Shown here: one piece after another, positions 52,698-62,401 of the stretch | Layout: every line of letters starts with the position of its first letter | How positions within the stretch are numbered: the stretch's first letter is position 1 | Assembly: GCA_030549335.1 (NCBI GenBank) | Contig: CM060198.1 | Span: 47,271,353-47,335,352, forward strand | DNA: 64,000 nucleotides | Direction of reading: 5' to 3' | Source of the DNA: Pontederia crassipes | Lineage: Eukaryota > Streptophyta > Magnoliopsida > Commelinales > Pontederiaceae | Notes under the pieces: model-generated | Databases searched by the model: none | Told to the model about the DNA's origin: nothing | Seen by the model: the letters and a program-made list of their open reading frames with translations, nothing else | Made by a program: the position numbers and the translations under genes

Positions 52698-53002
52698 GTT
52701 ACGAATCAGACCATGCTGACTCGACATCAAACTAACCCGGTATGGCCCGAGCCAGCTTGGCCAAGCTTGCTAGGTCGGGGTTGTGTTAGTTCTTTTTTTC
52801 TACCACCTATAGTTTATAAGGATCCACGGTCAAGCCCGAGTTGTGTGTCATACATTTTATTGGTGCCAGGTGCATTCCATATCTAAATTAGGGCATCCGT
52901 TCTCCATTCACATTCAACTTTAAGAAATAAAAAAATCTCAAATATAATAACATGGTACAAATATAACAATTATCAATCAAATTATATATAATATAAATAT
53001 AA

Positions 53003-53041
<39 letters not shown>

Positions 53042-53329
53042 AGTTAATATGAACATAAATATAAGATATTTAATGCTACCTAATATTAGAATGCTCAAGG
53101 TATGAGATTTATTATGGGGTTGAGAACCTCGACAATATTTAATTTATTTATTGATTAACGTATAGTATAGATAATATATAGGGTTGTCTCAAAATAGATA
53201 ACATATAGCGATATAAATATAGATAGCATATATATAGTTATCTATTTCTTAATTAACATATACAGATATGTCAAGTAATTACATTGGCATCTACGTAGCA
53301 TCGTCTTTCTTAAATAACATATGGAGGTA

Positions 53330-53704
53330 TGCCAAGTAATCACAATGGCATTTACATAGCGTCGCCTTGAATGTGACGCCAGTTTGCTTCTTCATAGAGT
53401 CTCTTTCTTGTGACGCCATATTCACGTCGAAAGTTGTCGACGCGAGAATAGCGCTAGGTTCTCCTGCGCATTTTCCCTTCATGGCGCGCAATAATAGCGA
53501 CTATCTTGCGTCTCAATGGCGCCTGCGTAAACGCTTATTTTTTGCAATGCTAAGAACACACTAATGAGATGTTATTTCGAGGCAATTAGCATCTCCTATT
53601 TGGGACCCAACTGAGACGCCATGACGACGTTAGTGGCATCGATTTAGCGTTACTATACTTGGAGACGCTATTGTGTGTCACTAATCTCCTGTTTTCTTGT
53701 AGTG
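53330..53704 (+). mobile_element. CACTA (En/Spm-type) terminal region
   Basis: Ends ttttcttgtagtg (53692-53704), the inverse of CACTACAAGAAAA, the standard plant CACTA terminus. The 370 bases before it hold many GCGTC/GACGC motifs in both orientations, like CACTA subterminal arrays. The other end and any transposase were not found, so only one terminus is claimed. Confidence 0.6.
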
Positions 53705-53879
53705 GAATGTCATGGCTCCAGCGACCTCTCCCTCTCTATGGACTCCAGCCGCCTGACGGTAGGATCCTTCCGCTTGCAGCCAAACCGGTCATCGATGGTG
53801 AATCAGTCTGCCTACGGCCGGATATGGCCATCAGGCAATGGGATCCGGCCTACAGTAGCTGAATCCCGGCTCCTTAACG

Positions 53880-55644
53880 CCTCCCGACGCCTTAGCGTCG
53901 ACAACCTTTAACGCCTCCTTAGCGCCATAGTAGCGACTCCACAAATGCTGAGTACGATAAGAAATTGACCATAACGTCAATTCAGCATCTCCTATTAGCA
54001 CCACTTTGATGTCTAAATAGTACTGTTGCAGCTTAGTGATGCATTGGCATCAACTTAGTGCCACACACAACGTAGTAGCGACAGTGTTCGTGTCATATTA
54101 GCTATAGCGTCACCTTAGCATCAAACTCGCATCGACTTCTTCAACGTCGCTTTAGCGTCGACATTATGACGCTAAGTACCTCTTCGCAAGGTGACTTATA
54201 ACGTTATCATAGCGTCTCTCTAGTGCCGATGGGTGAGGCTAATAGCGTCATCCTTGGTGTTGGCGCCACGACGACGCTATCGGTTACTGTATTGGGTCAA
54301 AGTTTCAATGACATATGAAATTATATTTTGATGAAACAAACCTCAAAAGATTAAAATGCTGAAAAAGTCCAAGAAAAATAGATAACTTTATGCACAAACT
54401 TTGATTATATAATTGACTATGAAATGATTAGATTTTGGATGAATATTCACAAGAAAAATTGTAAAGAATTCTGTTATCTTTCCATAGACTCCAAAATCAT
54501 CTAATTTGGATAATCGTGCAAAAAGTTATAATCAAAATAGTGCAGGTTGGTCAACCTATCAGTCGACGCAAAGAAGGCCGGTCGAGACGTACCAGTCGAC
54601 CGAATAGAAGATGCCGATCGATCGATAACTACTGAGGCCTACTCCAGAAAACGTCGAGACTGTACCGGTCAATAGTCCGGTCAAAGCACCGGTCGACCGA
54701 TCAGCTCAACGGCTATAAATCAAAACTGTGAGACTGTATCGATTGAGACATCGGTCGATAGTTCGGTCGACCGACCAGTTGCCGTAACTGGAGAAATGGC
54801 GCAACGGTCACATAGACCGGTCCAGAATTTTGGTCGACCGGCCAGAGTCAAATGAACAATAACGGTCAAATTTGAAGGAAAAATTTGTGAAATGATTTCT
54901 AGACGAATTTTTCACACATTGAAAGCTATAAAAGGAGTGCCAAAGCCAGAGGCAAAAGCATTCATTCACTCATTGAAGAAAAACTTCAAGTTGTCAAAGA
55001 GAGATCATTTTTTGAAGTTTTTCACTTTATAGCTTTCTTATTCTTTCTCTCTTCTTTTCTTGTGAGTCTAGCTTTGTAAAAGAGAGAAACACTTTTGTTC
55101 AGAAAAATTAAAGAGAGCTCATGTGTAAAAGAGGTTCTAAATTTTATCTCTTGAGCGAGAAAAATAGATTAGCTTCATAGGAGGAAAGGTTGACTTGCCT
55201 CTCGAAGCGGAGAAAATGTGATTGATGTAAAGGGTTTTCTTCCTTGCCCCATTTGGAACAAAGGAAGTGAATAGTGGAATCTCCGACAATCTCGAGGTCG
55301 AGAAGTCGGAGCGGGGACGTAGGTCAAGGTGTGGCCGAACCTCGTCAACAACCACCGTGCCTTTGCGTTTGATTTTCTCTCTCTCTCCCTCTAATATTGA
55401 ATTTATGATTTGAATTGTAAATGATTTAAGAATCGATTTTAAGCTTCCGCGACGATTTTTGTGAATCCGATATTTTCGAATTAAACACAAATTCACCCTC
55501 CCTTCTTGGTGCCCTTTGAGATCCTACATATTGAGCATCGATGTCCCATTTTCGTGACATTGTGGCGATGCTAAAAGGTGGCTATTTGTTTTAGCCACGA
55601 TTTAGCGCTGTCTTTCTAAATCACTATTTGACAGATTTCTTGCG
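53880..55644 (+). mobile_element. second CACTA-like region, split by a solo LTR
   Basis: GCGTC/GACGC-type subterminal motifs resume from about 53880, run to 54294, and continue after the LTR at 55534-55630 (gtggcgatg, tttagcgctg). The right edge is atttcttgcggtg (to 55644), a diverged version of the CACTA terminus. The left edge is undefined. Confidence 0.45.
54295..55528 (+). repeat. solo LTR, probably Ty1/copia SIRE/Maximus-like
   Basis: Fossil. A 1234-base segment flanked by a perfect 5-base duplication, tattg (54290-54294 and 55529-55533), lies within the CACTA-like region. It ends ...ttcaccctcccttcttggtg...cctaca, which resembles SIRE-class LTR ends. It has an internal TATA-like gctataaaagg (about 54926-54936), a CT-rich stretch after it, and an array of GGTCGACC motifs. 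No internal element sequence remains, as expected after LTR-LTR recombination. Confidence 0.65.
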
Positions 55645-57000
55645 GTGTGCACTACGTGATACTTTACCAGGAATAAAGTTGATAAACTAAAAAAGATTAA
55701 CGGTCAAAGTTAAAATTTTTCGTTGATGAAAGATAACTATTAATTAGATCCAGAAACATTAAAAGGCACTCATAGAGAACCTATAATTATGTCTAAGTTA
55801 GATGAACTCTTAGTACTAAATTTAAGTGACTGCTAACCATGAAGTGTTATTGATCAACCTATAATCTTCGACATTCTACTGTTCTTATTTTCACATGCTG
55901 TGCATGCACGCCGGCCCTTATAAAATTAGTAAATACTGATATCATTGGGAACACGAAAGTTAATGAATCCTTGGGCTAAATAAGTGAAACTTTAGTAGAA
56001 TTACAAATAAGTCATCTAATAGTTCAAAGTCTATTGATAAGTAGGTTCTTCAAAATTATTAGTCATTCTAACGAATTGCTCGTATGTAAACGTGTAGTGC
56101 ACCACATACTTCCTTTTTCCTATGTGTTATAAGTTTTCTTTTACTCTAGTAGTAATTAAAACAGACGAATTTAATTTTTAAAAAAATAGTAGTTGGTTCA
56201 CAATTTCACGTAGAGTATCACATCTCATACCAACATAAGTAATCAATGTTCAATTTTAATTAAGTTAAAAGGGGATGTTTATTTTAACATTACAACGTTA
56301 TTTATTCATGAAAAACTGTATAACATGGCATGCACGACATATGTTTTTCAACACATGTTTATCTTTATATGATCAAATAAATTATATATCCATAAACACT
56401 TGTCAAAGTATGCAATTCGTTGTCTTTCGTAGAAATATATATATAACGCTATGTAAAACATACACTGTAATTTGAAGAAAAAAAAAAAGAGAGGCCAAAA
56501 AAGAGATTGTCATCGACGTTGTCAACAACAACAACAAAAGAAAAACATTGGATTCTTATAGAGTAATTATATACATTTTAGTAGAACTTTTACAGGTGAA
56601 TAAATGATCATCATTGAGAAACATGTTGGAAGGTAAATGAGTAACAATTTATTATATACAAGGATGCGAGAAAGAAAGAATGGGCACCTTTAGGCAGAAG
56701 GAAAATGTGCTGAAGGAGAATGCCACGAAAAAATCAAATAAAAGATAATGTATTTTATTGGGAAAAATGTTACTTAAAAAGGAATACTAAATAATAATTT
56801 AAGAGAGCGCTTAGCATGTGAAGAGTATCCAGTGCACTAATAGATCGATGGTTCGTTAGTCACGCATATAGATGTCAAATATGTTCCATTATCTTATCTT
56901 TGTTTTTTTAACACTCGAGGTTGTCTATTAGGTAGAATGAGGGAAGGTAGAAACCTACAACTACAAAATTTGTCAAAGGAGATAATCTGTCAAAATTTGC
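55645..57000. other. AT-rich intergenic DNA
   Basis: No gene, RNA or complete element seen. Short A/T runs and a (caa)n-like patch near 56521-56540. Confidence 0.5.
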
Positions 57001-57156
57001 AAAGTGATGCGCCACGTACGTAGCTGGTAGACAAGCCATTCATGCATATGCACCTCTTTAATTATTTTTACATTCTCCACCTAATTCTCTCCAAAATGGG
57101 GATGTGATCACTCATCCTCCACGGAGTTCCCAACTCTCTCATGCATGAACCTGATA

Positions 57157-57245
57157 ACACAGGCATGCATTAATTACAGTTGACCGTGCAAATTAAGATT
57201 TTATTTAGCAGTTCATACCACAGGCATGCATTATAGTTGACCGTC
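57157..57245 (+). promoter_or_regulatory. duplicated RY-motif plus W-box module
   Basis: Two imperfect copies (57157-57187, 57218-57245) each contain acaggcatgcatta, then a few bases later agttgaccgt. CATGCA is the RY element read by B3 factors of the ABI3/FUS3/LEC2 type; TTGACC is a W-box core read by WRKY factors. Further CATGCA sites lie at 57041, 57140 and 57363. They sit 240-560 bases upstream of the receptor-like gene's ATG. Confidence 0.5.
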
Positions 57246-57458
57246 CTAAGTTTCTGCTGCCGTTGGCGTTTGCTTGTCCTCAACGCATGAGTACCTAACA
57301 AAATGGTGCAGTTGATGTCTTGGTGTGGAGTTCACAAAACGATCACCTGAACTCCCTCTCAGCATGCAGCAAACTCCTCTAGTGCATGATCCTTAATTTA
57401 AGAGCCTGATGCACCTGATGCGTACGCACCAGCTCACTATGTAATTCATAAATGACTC

Positions 57459-57466
57459 TATTTAAG
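57459..57466 (+). promoter_or_regulatory. TATA-like box of the CRINKLY4-like gene
   Basis: TATTTAAG lies 137 bases before the ATG at 57603, predicting a start near 57490 and a leader of about 110 bases with no upstream ATG. Confidence 0.5.
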
Positions 57467-57602
57467 GGGGCACGTACGTAGCTGAACGAAGCTCACTTGC
57501 ATTCAACGCTTGTTGCATCGTTTCTTACTTTGACACACACCCCCAAAACCAACCAGCTGCTGTTCCTTCTAAGTTTGTCTACGCTCCAACACCAATCAGA
57601 CA

Positions 57603-58802
57603 ATGACTCCACCTGCTGTTGTCATCTTTTTGACGCTTCTTATAGGACTTGCCACTGATTCAGTCGAAGCATTAGGAAGCCCTTCCTCCATAGCCATAAT
57701 CCCTTTAGCTGGCGATGGCGCTGCAACCGTATGCACCATCGTGTACAAGAACACCACCAGGAGCATCGAGTGCTCCATAATATCCCATAGTGTTAATGTC
57801 AGTACCCCATTTCCTATGTATCCGGCCGTTTCCTTTGCCTCGATAGCTGGCGGCGGACTTTCTTTATGTGGATTAGAGTTGGAGGGCACTACACTTTACT
57901 GCTGGAGCCATGTCGACAGCTACTCCAATGGCACACCAACTCGTGTCTATAATGACACGGTGCCCCTTCGCGATCTCGTCCGAGGAGAGTCGCATGTCGC
58001 TGCCGCCGACAAAAATGGCACTTTCATCCGGTGGTGGTGCGATCGCCGTCAGGATTTCCCGGAGGAGCTGTCGGGCAACTTTAGCTCCATCACCTCTGGG
58101 ACCGATTTCGTTTGTGCCATCGACACCAACGACGCCGTCGACTGTTGGGGCCCAGGCGGCGCGAGGATCAAAGAGGCCTTCGCCGGTCAAAGGATGTCCA
58201 CCGTCGTCGCAGGTGACTCCCGCGCCTGTGGAGTCACCAAGAACGGTAGATTCTTATGCAGCTGGAAGGGCTTCGGTCGGCCGTCGTTCGAATTCCAAAG
58301 CCTTGCCTTGGGGTCCAACGACACCTGCGCCCTGCGCTCTAACGAGACGGCGGTTTGCTGGAGAGCAGATGGTGAGGAGTACACCCCCACAAATGAGCAA
58401 TTCATGTTTCTGGTTGCCGGTGGTGGTCTATTTTGTGGGCTGACGAGGGAAGAGTACAGCATTCATTGCTGGTGGTCCGGGAGGCCGTCGCGGATCGTGG
58501 AACTGCCGCTGCAGAGCGTTGCTCCCGGCATTTGCGCAAGTAGAAGCTCATGTCATGGCAACGTGGTTTCGGGCTCTGTGTCGTATTGCTCAAACGATGA
58601 GGTTGTCTGCAAGCCTTTCACATATTCGCCATATTCGCCACATTCGCCACGCCGGTCTCGGTGGCCATCGGAGCGCATCCAGTGGCTGGTGATCGGCTTC
58701 GTATTCTTCTTCGGATCGGTCCTTGGAATCTGGGCACAATGGAGCATGTGCAAGGAGGTTCTGAGCTCATGCCTGCCCAGTAGGTTCACTATACAAAGTT
58801 AA
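57603..58802 (+). CDS. CRINKLY4-like receptor protein lacking a kinase (399 aa)
   Basis: Intronless frame. Residues 1-23 form a signal peptide. Seven 'crinkly' repeats follow, the set that makes a beta-propeller in CR4/ACR4/CCR ectodomains; paired Cys are visible at 44/57, 89/100, 171/181, 209/219, 242/252 and 278/289, and the third repeat (about 134-146) keeps only its second Cys. A Cys-rich segment (311-336: C311, C317, C329, C336) leads to a Ser/Pro/Tyr linker, a membrane span (361-380) and an 18-residue tail with two Cys. CR4-family receptors normally continue into a cytoplasmic Ser/Thr kinase of several hundred residues. Here the frame stops and the next 1.1 kb holds no kinase trace. Several N-glycosylation sites (NTT, NVS, NGT, NDT, NFS, NET) support secretion. 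It may act as a co-receptor or decoy, which is inference; a kinase-less duplicate drifting to a pseudogene is the alternative. Confidence 0.85.
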   Translation: MTPPAVVIFLTLLIGLATDSVEALGSPSSIAIIPLAGDGAATVCTIVYKNTTRSIECSIISHSVNVSTPFPMYPAVSFASIAGGGLSLCGLELEGTTLYCWSHVDSYSNGTPTRVYNDTVPLRDLVRGESHVAAADKNGTFIRWWCDRRQDFPEELSGNFSSITSGTDFVCAIDTNDAVDCWGPGGARIKEAFAGQRMSTVVAGDSRACGVTKNGRFLCSWKGFGRPSFEFQSLALGSNDTCALRSNETAVCWRADGEEYTPTNEQFMFLVAGGGLFCGLTREEYSIHCWWSGRPSRIVELPLQSVAPGICASRSSCHGNVVSGSVSYCSNDEVVCKPFTYSPYSPHSPRRSRWPSERIQWLVIGFVFFFGSVLGIWAQWSMCKEVLSSCLPSRFTIQS

Positions 58803-59946
58803 ATTGTTATTTTTGGGTTGCACTTTTCTATGTAATAGAAAAACTAAAAGTATTAAGTTCTGAATAATGAGATGATCTCATTTCAGTTTCTATCTTATCT
58901 TTCTAAGTGAATTATAAGATCTAAAGTTTATAATTACTTTGTAAATTTAATGTGTTATGTAGGTCTCCAATATCATTCGCCTCAATGGATGATTCACACA
59001 TCCTTAATCGCATTTCTTTCTTTTTTGTTTTTCTAAAATAACTATCCAACTTTTATAACATCCATAGTAAATAAGTAACTTTAAAAGAAACACGGCCTTG
59101 TCTCTTAAAAAATAAAAAAAATATTTCGCAGGAGTATATATCTTGTCTGTCTTGTCTGTTACAGGTTGTCAAGATCAACGTGTGACATTTTTTAATAAGG
59201 ACATATACCATGAAGTTAATGAACCCATGAAAACAGATCAAAAGAATGTATCACAACTTAAAATTTCAGATTGATAAGTATATGTCAAAATCATAAGTCC
59301 CTTAATTCATATATTATAAAACATTTTTTCCACCATGCAACGCTTATGAGCTCAAAAGAGTATAGTTAACTAATCGTTCGAACTTAATTTGCTACAATAT
59401 TTTGTTTGCTTAAGCGAAAAAAAATAGATTTAAAGCAATTAAATTTTATCTACAAATTAATCCAGAACCGCAAAGCGCAAACTTCAATATTTACGATATA
59501 TATTTTATTATAGATCTCATATACATGTACCATGTTAAAAAAAAAATCAGTGTTACAAAGTTAAGAAAATGAGGAATATCATATCTCCTATCTTTTTATT
59601 CATCACATAAAAAAAATGTGAATCAGATTATAAATTTTTAAACAAAAAATAGATAATATATTAAAAATTATTGAATAAAAACATATCAAACTCGATGATT
59701 AAAAAGATGAGGGTCACGACATGATAGATGGACACTTCTATTTTATCCCAAGTTAAAAAAAATGAAACAATGATCTCTGGTACTAAATATGGTAATCAAA
59801 ATTTCAGTATTAAATGGGTTTCAAAGAAATAAAACCTTTTTTGAAACTAATTATTTATTTTATTATTGAATATTTATTACTTTTTATATTATTTATTTGA
59901 CTTATTTTTTAAAATTATTTTATTGTCCTTTGCACTCACGCAACTT
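58803..59946. other. AT-rich intergenic DNA after the receptor-like gene
   Basis: No kinase exon, other gene or complete element is visible on either strand. A long A/T-rich stretch precedes the LTR at 59952. Confidence 0.55.
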
Positions 59947-59951
59947 CTATT

Positions 59952-62401
59952 GTAACGCCCCGAAATTTGACCCGCCACGTGGCGCGATCTCCTCTCGTGC
60001 GCTACCCTATTCTTCTTCTATTTGACTCTTTTGTTGACTCAAATGGTCAAGGAAAATGACACGTAAGCGGAAGACTTGTCGAATAAAATAGTACAACAAC
60101 AAGAGAAGAATGCGAAAGCAAAAAGGGGATAAAATACGACAAACTATCTTGATATAAAGCATAGTGCAGAAGTAAAAAGAGATACGTCCCATAGTCTTGA
60201 AGTAGTAAAGATAAAAGTATGAGTACTAAACATAAAAATGATGACGGTCATACATGACATGATAAGACTCATCTGAGTAGATATGCCACTTAGTATAACG
60301 GATAAACACACGACTCATACTAGACGTAATTATGACCACATGCACATGCCACCCAGAGCGAAGCCGCCGTGCGCACACCATCACGTCATGAGCAAACATC
60401 ATGTACCTGTGGGGATCACACAGAGGAGCAAGCTCAATCGTTAGCATAAAATTAAGTGTGAGTTCATATAGGTCATACGATAATTCCATCAGAATAAGTA
60501 TGAAGTAAAACATGTGGATTGTATGTGATGGATCAATGTAAGTGATGAATAAAGCATCATGAGCACTTGCTCATCATTCAAGTTCTTTCATTCATTTGGG
60601 ACTATTCATTCATTTATATTTTCATTCATTCATTTGTTCAATCATTTCATTTCATTTCTTTTCTTTTTTTTATTTCATTTACATTCCATTCCATGTCCAT
60701 TGGAAGAGCTCTTCATTCTTTTAGGGAAAAACCATTGTCTGCACTCGTAGTGCTACTATCTAGACTATTGTGAGCTAGTGGGTGATCAATGCCACGGCCA
60801 GCTCCGTCGAGCTGGGATGATCTCGTACAATGAGGAAGCATCCGTAAGGGAGAAACTCCCGTCTAGATAGGACAAATGGTAGTCCGTGAGGAAGTGCATT
60901 GCTGAGGGCTCGCTCAACTTCCTTCGTCATGGTGGACCTTTCTTTCAATCCAAAGATTGATCAAGGTCGTACAGAGCATAGCTCCGAATCATGTGGACCT
61001 ATCTTCAAATTTGTAGATTTGTCAAGGCCGTATGGAACAAAGCTCTAGGTCTTCTTTAAGTTCATTTAATTCTTTAATAAATCAGTTGGACAGAAGTTTT
61101 ATAAATCAGAGGAGTTCGATTTAAGTCATGTTCTTTTCTGTCCACATAACGGTCGATCATTATTAAAACGGTCGCCCGTTATAAGCCACATAACGGTCGA
61201 CCATTAGTGAAACGGTCGCCCGTTATAAGTCAAAATCAGCGGTCATCCGATTACATAAAACGAACGCCCGTTTATCAATCTTTCGATCGTCCGGAAGGGT
61301 AGCGGTCAACCGTTTGATGCTTGTTCTTTATTCATTTCATAATCGTACTTTCGGTCGACCAGAGGAAATTCGGTCGACCGTTATGAACAGTGTCATCTTC
61401 TCCATCGACAATCAGTCGGATTTCTCCGTCGACGGTCGAAGGTTATCCCGGCGAGGAGACCCAAAACGGTCGACCGTTAATGATATCGATCGCCCGATTG
61501 GTCATGTCGCCATTATTGAGTCTCGACATTTTCCAATTCGATCGTTTGAAATAATATCGGACTTCCGTTCTGGTCTATAACGGTCGACCATTATAGAAAT
61601 GGTCGCCCGTTATGGTTATGACAACACTCTTGCTGAATTGAATCGGACGCCCGAAATGGTATCAGTCGACCATTTTTGTTCGACAGAAAGTTGAATCCTC
61701 AAGTTTTCAATCAATTTTCACTACGAACAATCCTAAGCTTGTACCAACATGATTCCTAACATTTATAATCCTTCAGGAATGTATTCTAATCATAGATTTC
61801 ATACTTAAATCATGCTTTCGCAAAATGGATTATTCTTCATATACACAAGTCATAACATCACGAAATCATTCGGTATTATCATGGAATCATAAAGAAACTA
61901 ATCAGCATCATTACTCTAACTACATAACGTGATTTCTAACCATTCTATCATGGATTCTAAACTAAATCAAGTCCTTAAAGCATGCAAATCCCTCTGGAAT
62001 CAACCCATGACCTAGATCCCGAACAACACACCTTAATGCCTATGAATTTGTGGTTCGTCCGCGCGTTGTTCGTGCTCAGGTCGCCGCTGCTGTTCGCTGC
62101 TATCTCCAACGTCGTCCGTGCCAAAAATCATCGCCGGAGTGTCTCTGTCAATTGCTGCCCGTGCACGTCGGAGAAGGAAGAACGGAGAACGAGTGAGAGA
62201 GGAAATGAGGGAAAATGGGAGAAGGAGAAGGGCAGTGGATTTTATAGAGTTGGAGATGTCCCTTGGTCTTCCTCATGTCATGAACTGCTACCATTGAAGA
62301 GGGGAGAGGAATGGAAAAAGTGGACATGAAGAAGGGGGGAGAGGGAAGGGTTCGACCCTTTCATCTTCACCTTCATTTTTTTAAACTGCCGAGTGTTACA
62401 T
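59952..62401 (-). repeat. LTR of the Tekay/Del-like element
   Basis: Bounded by tgtaacgcc on the left and gtgttaca on the right, an inverted TGTAAC/GTTACA pair with TG...CA symmetry. Length 2450 bases, which is long but usual for Tekay/Del. The coding region ends at its right border. It contains an array of CGGTCGACC/CGGTCGCCCG motifs (61140-61680). Confidence 0.75.
61140..61680. repeat. array of (A)CGGTCGACC / CGGTCGCCCGTTA motifs inside the LTR
   Basis: Around fifteen irregularly spaced variants of ggtcgacc, ggtcgccc and their complements occur in 540 bases. Examples are taacggtcgaccatta followed by aacggtcgcccgttataa, repeated twice near 61148-61230. Spacing is uneven and units diverge, so this is not a simple satellite. 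Confidence 0.75.

Larger units (their letters stand above)
50549..53330. other. SIZ1 upstream region and AT-rich intergenic DNA
   Basis: 50549 to about 51030 is comparatively GC-rich and should hold the SIZ1 leader and promoter (minus strand); no convincing TATA box was found. From there the DNA is AT-rich, with two tandem duplications (52187-52268 and 52571-52697) and a (TA)n tract (53009-53036). No gene is seen. Confidence 0.55.

Noticed and set aside
58803-59946. Search for a lost kinase domain downstream of the CRINKLY4-like gene
   Set aside because: No glycine-loop, HRD or DFG-like sequence was seen on the plus strand; the region is AT-rich non-coding DNA.
61140-61680. CRISPR-like regular repeats
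   Set aside because: Units are degenerate and unevenly spaced, lie inside an LTR, and the host is a plant.
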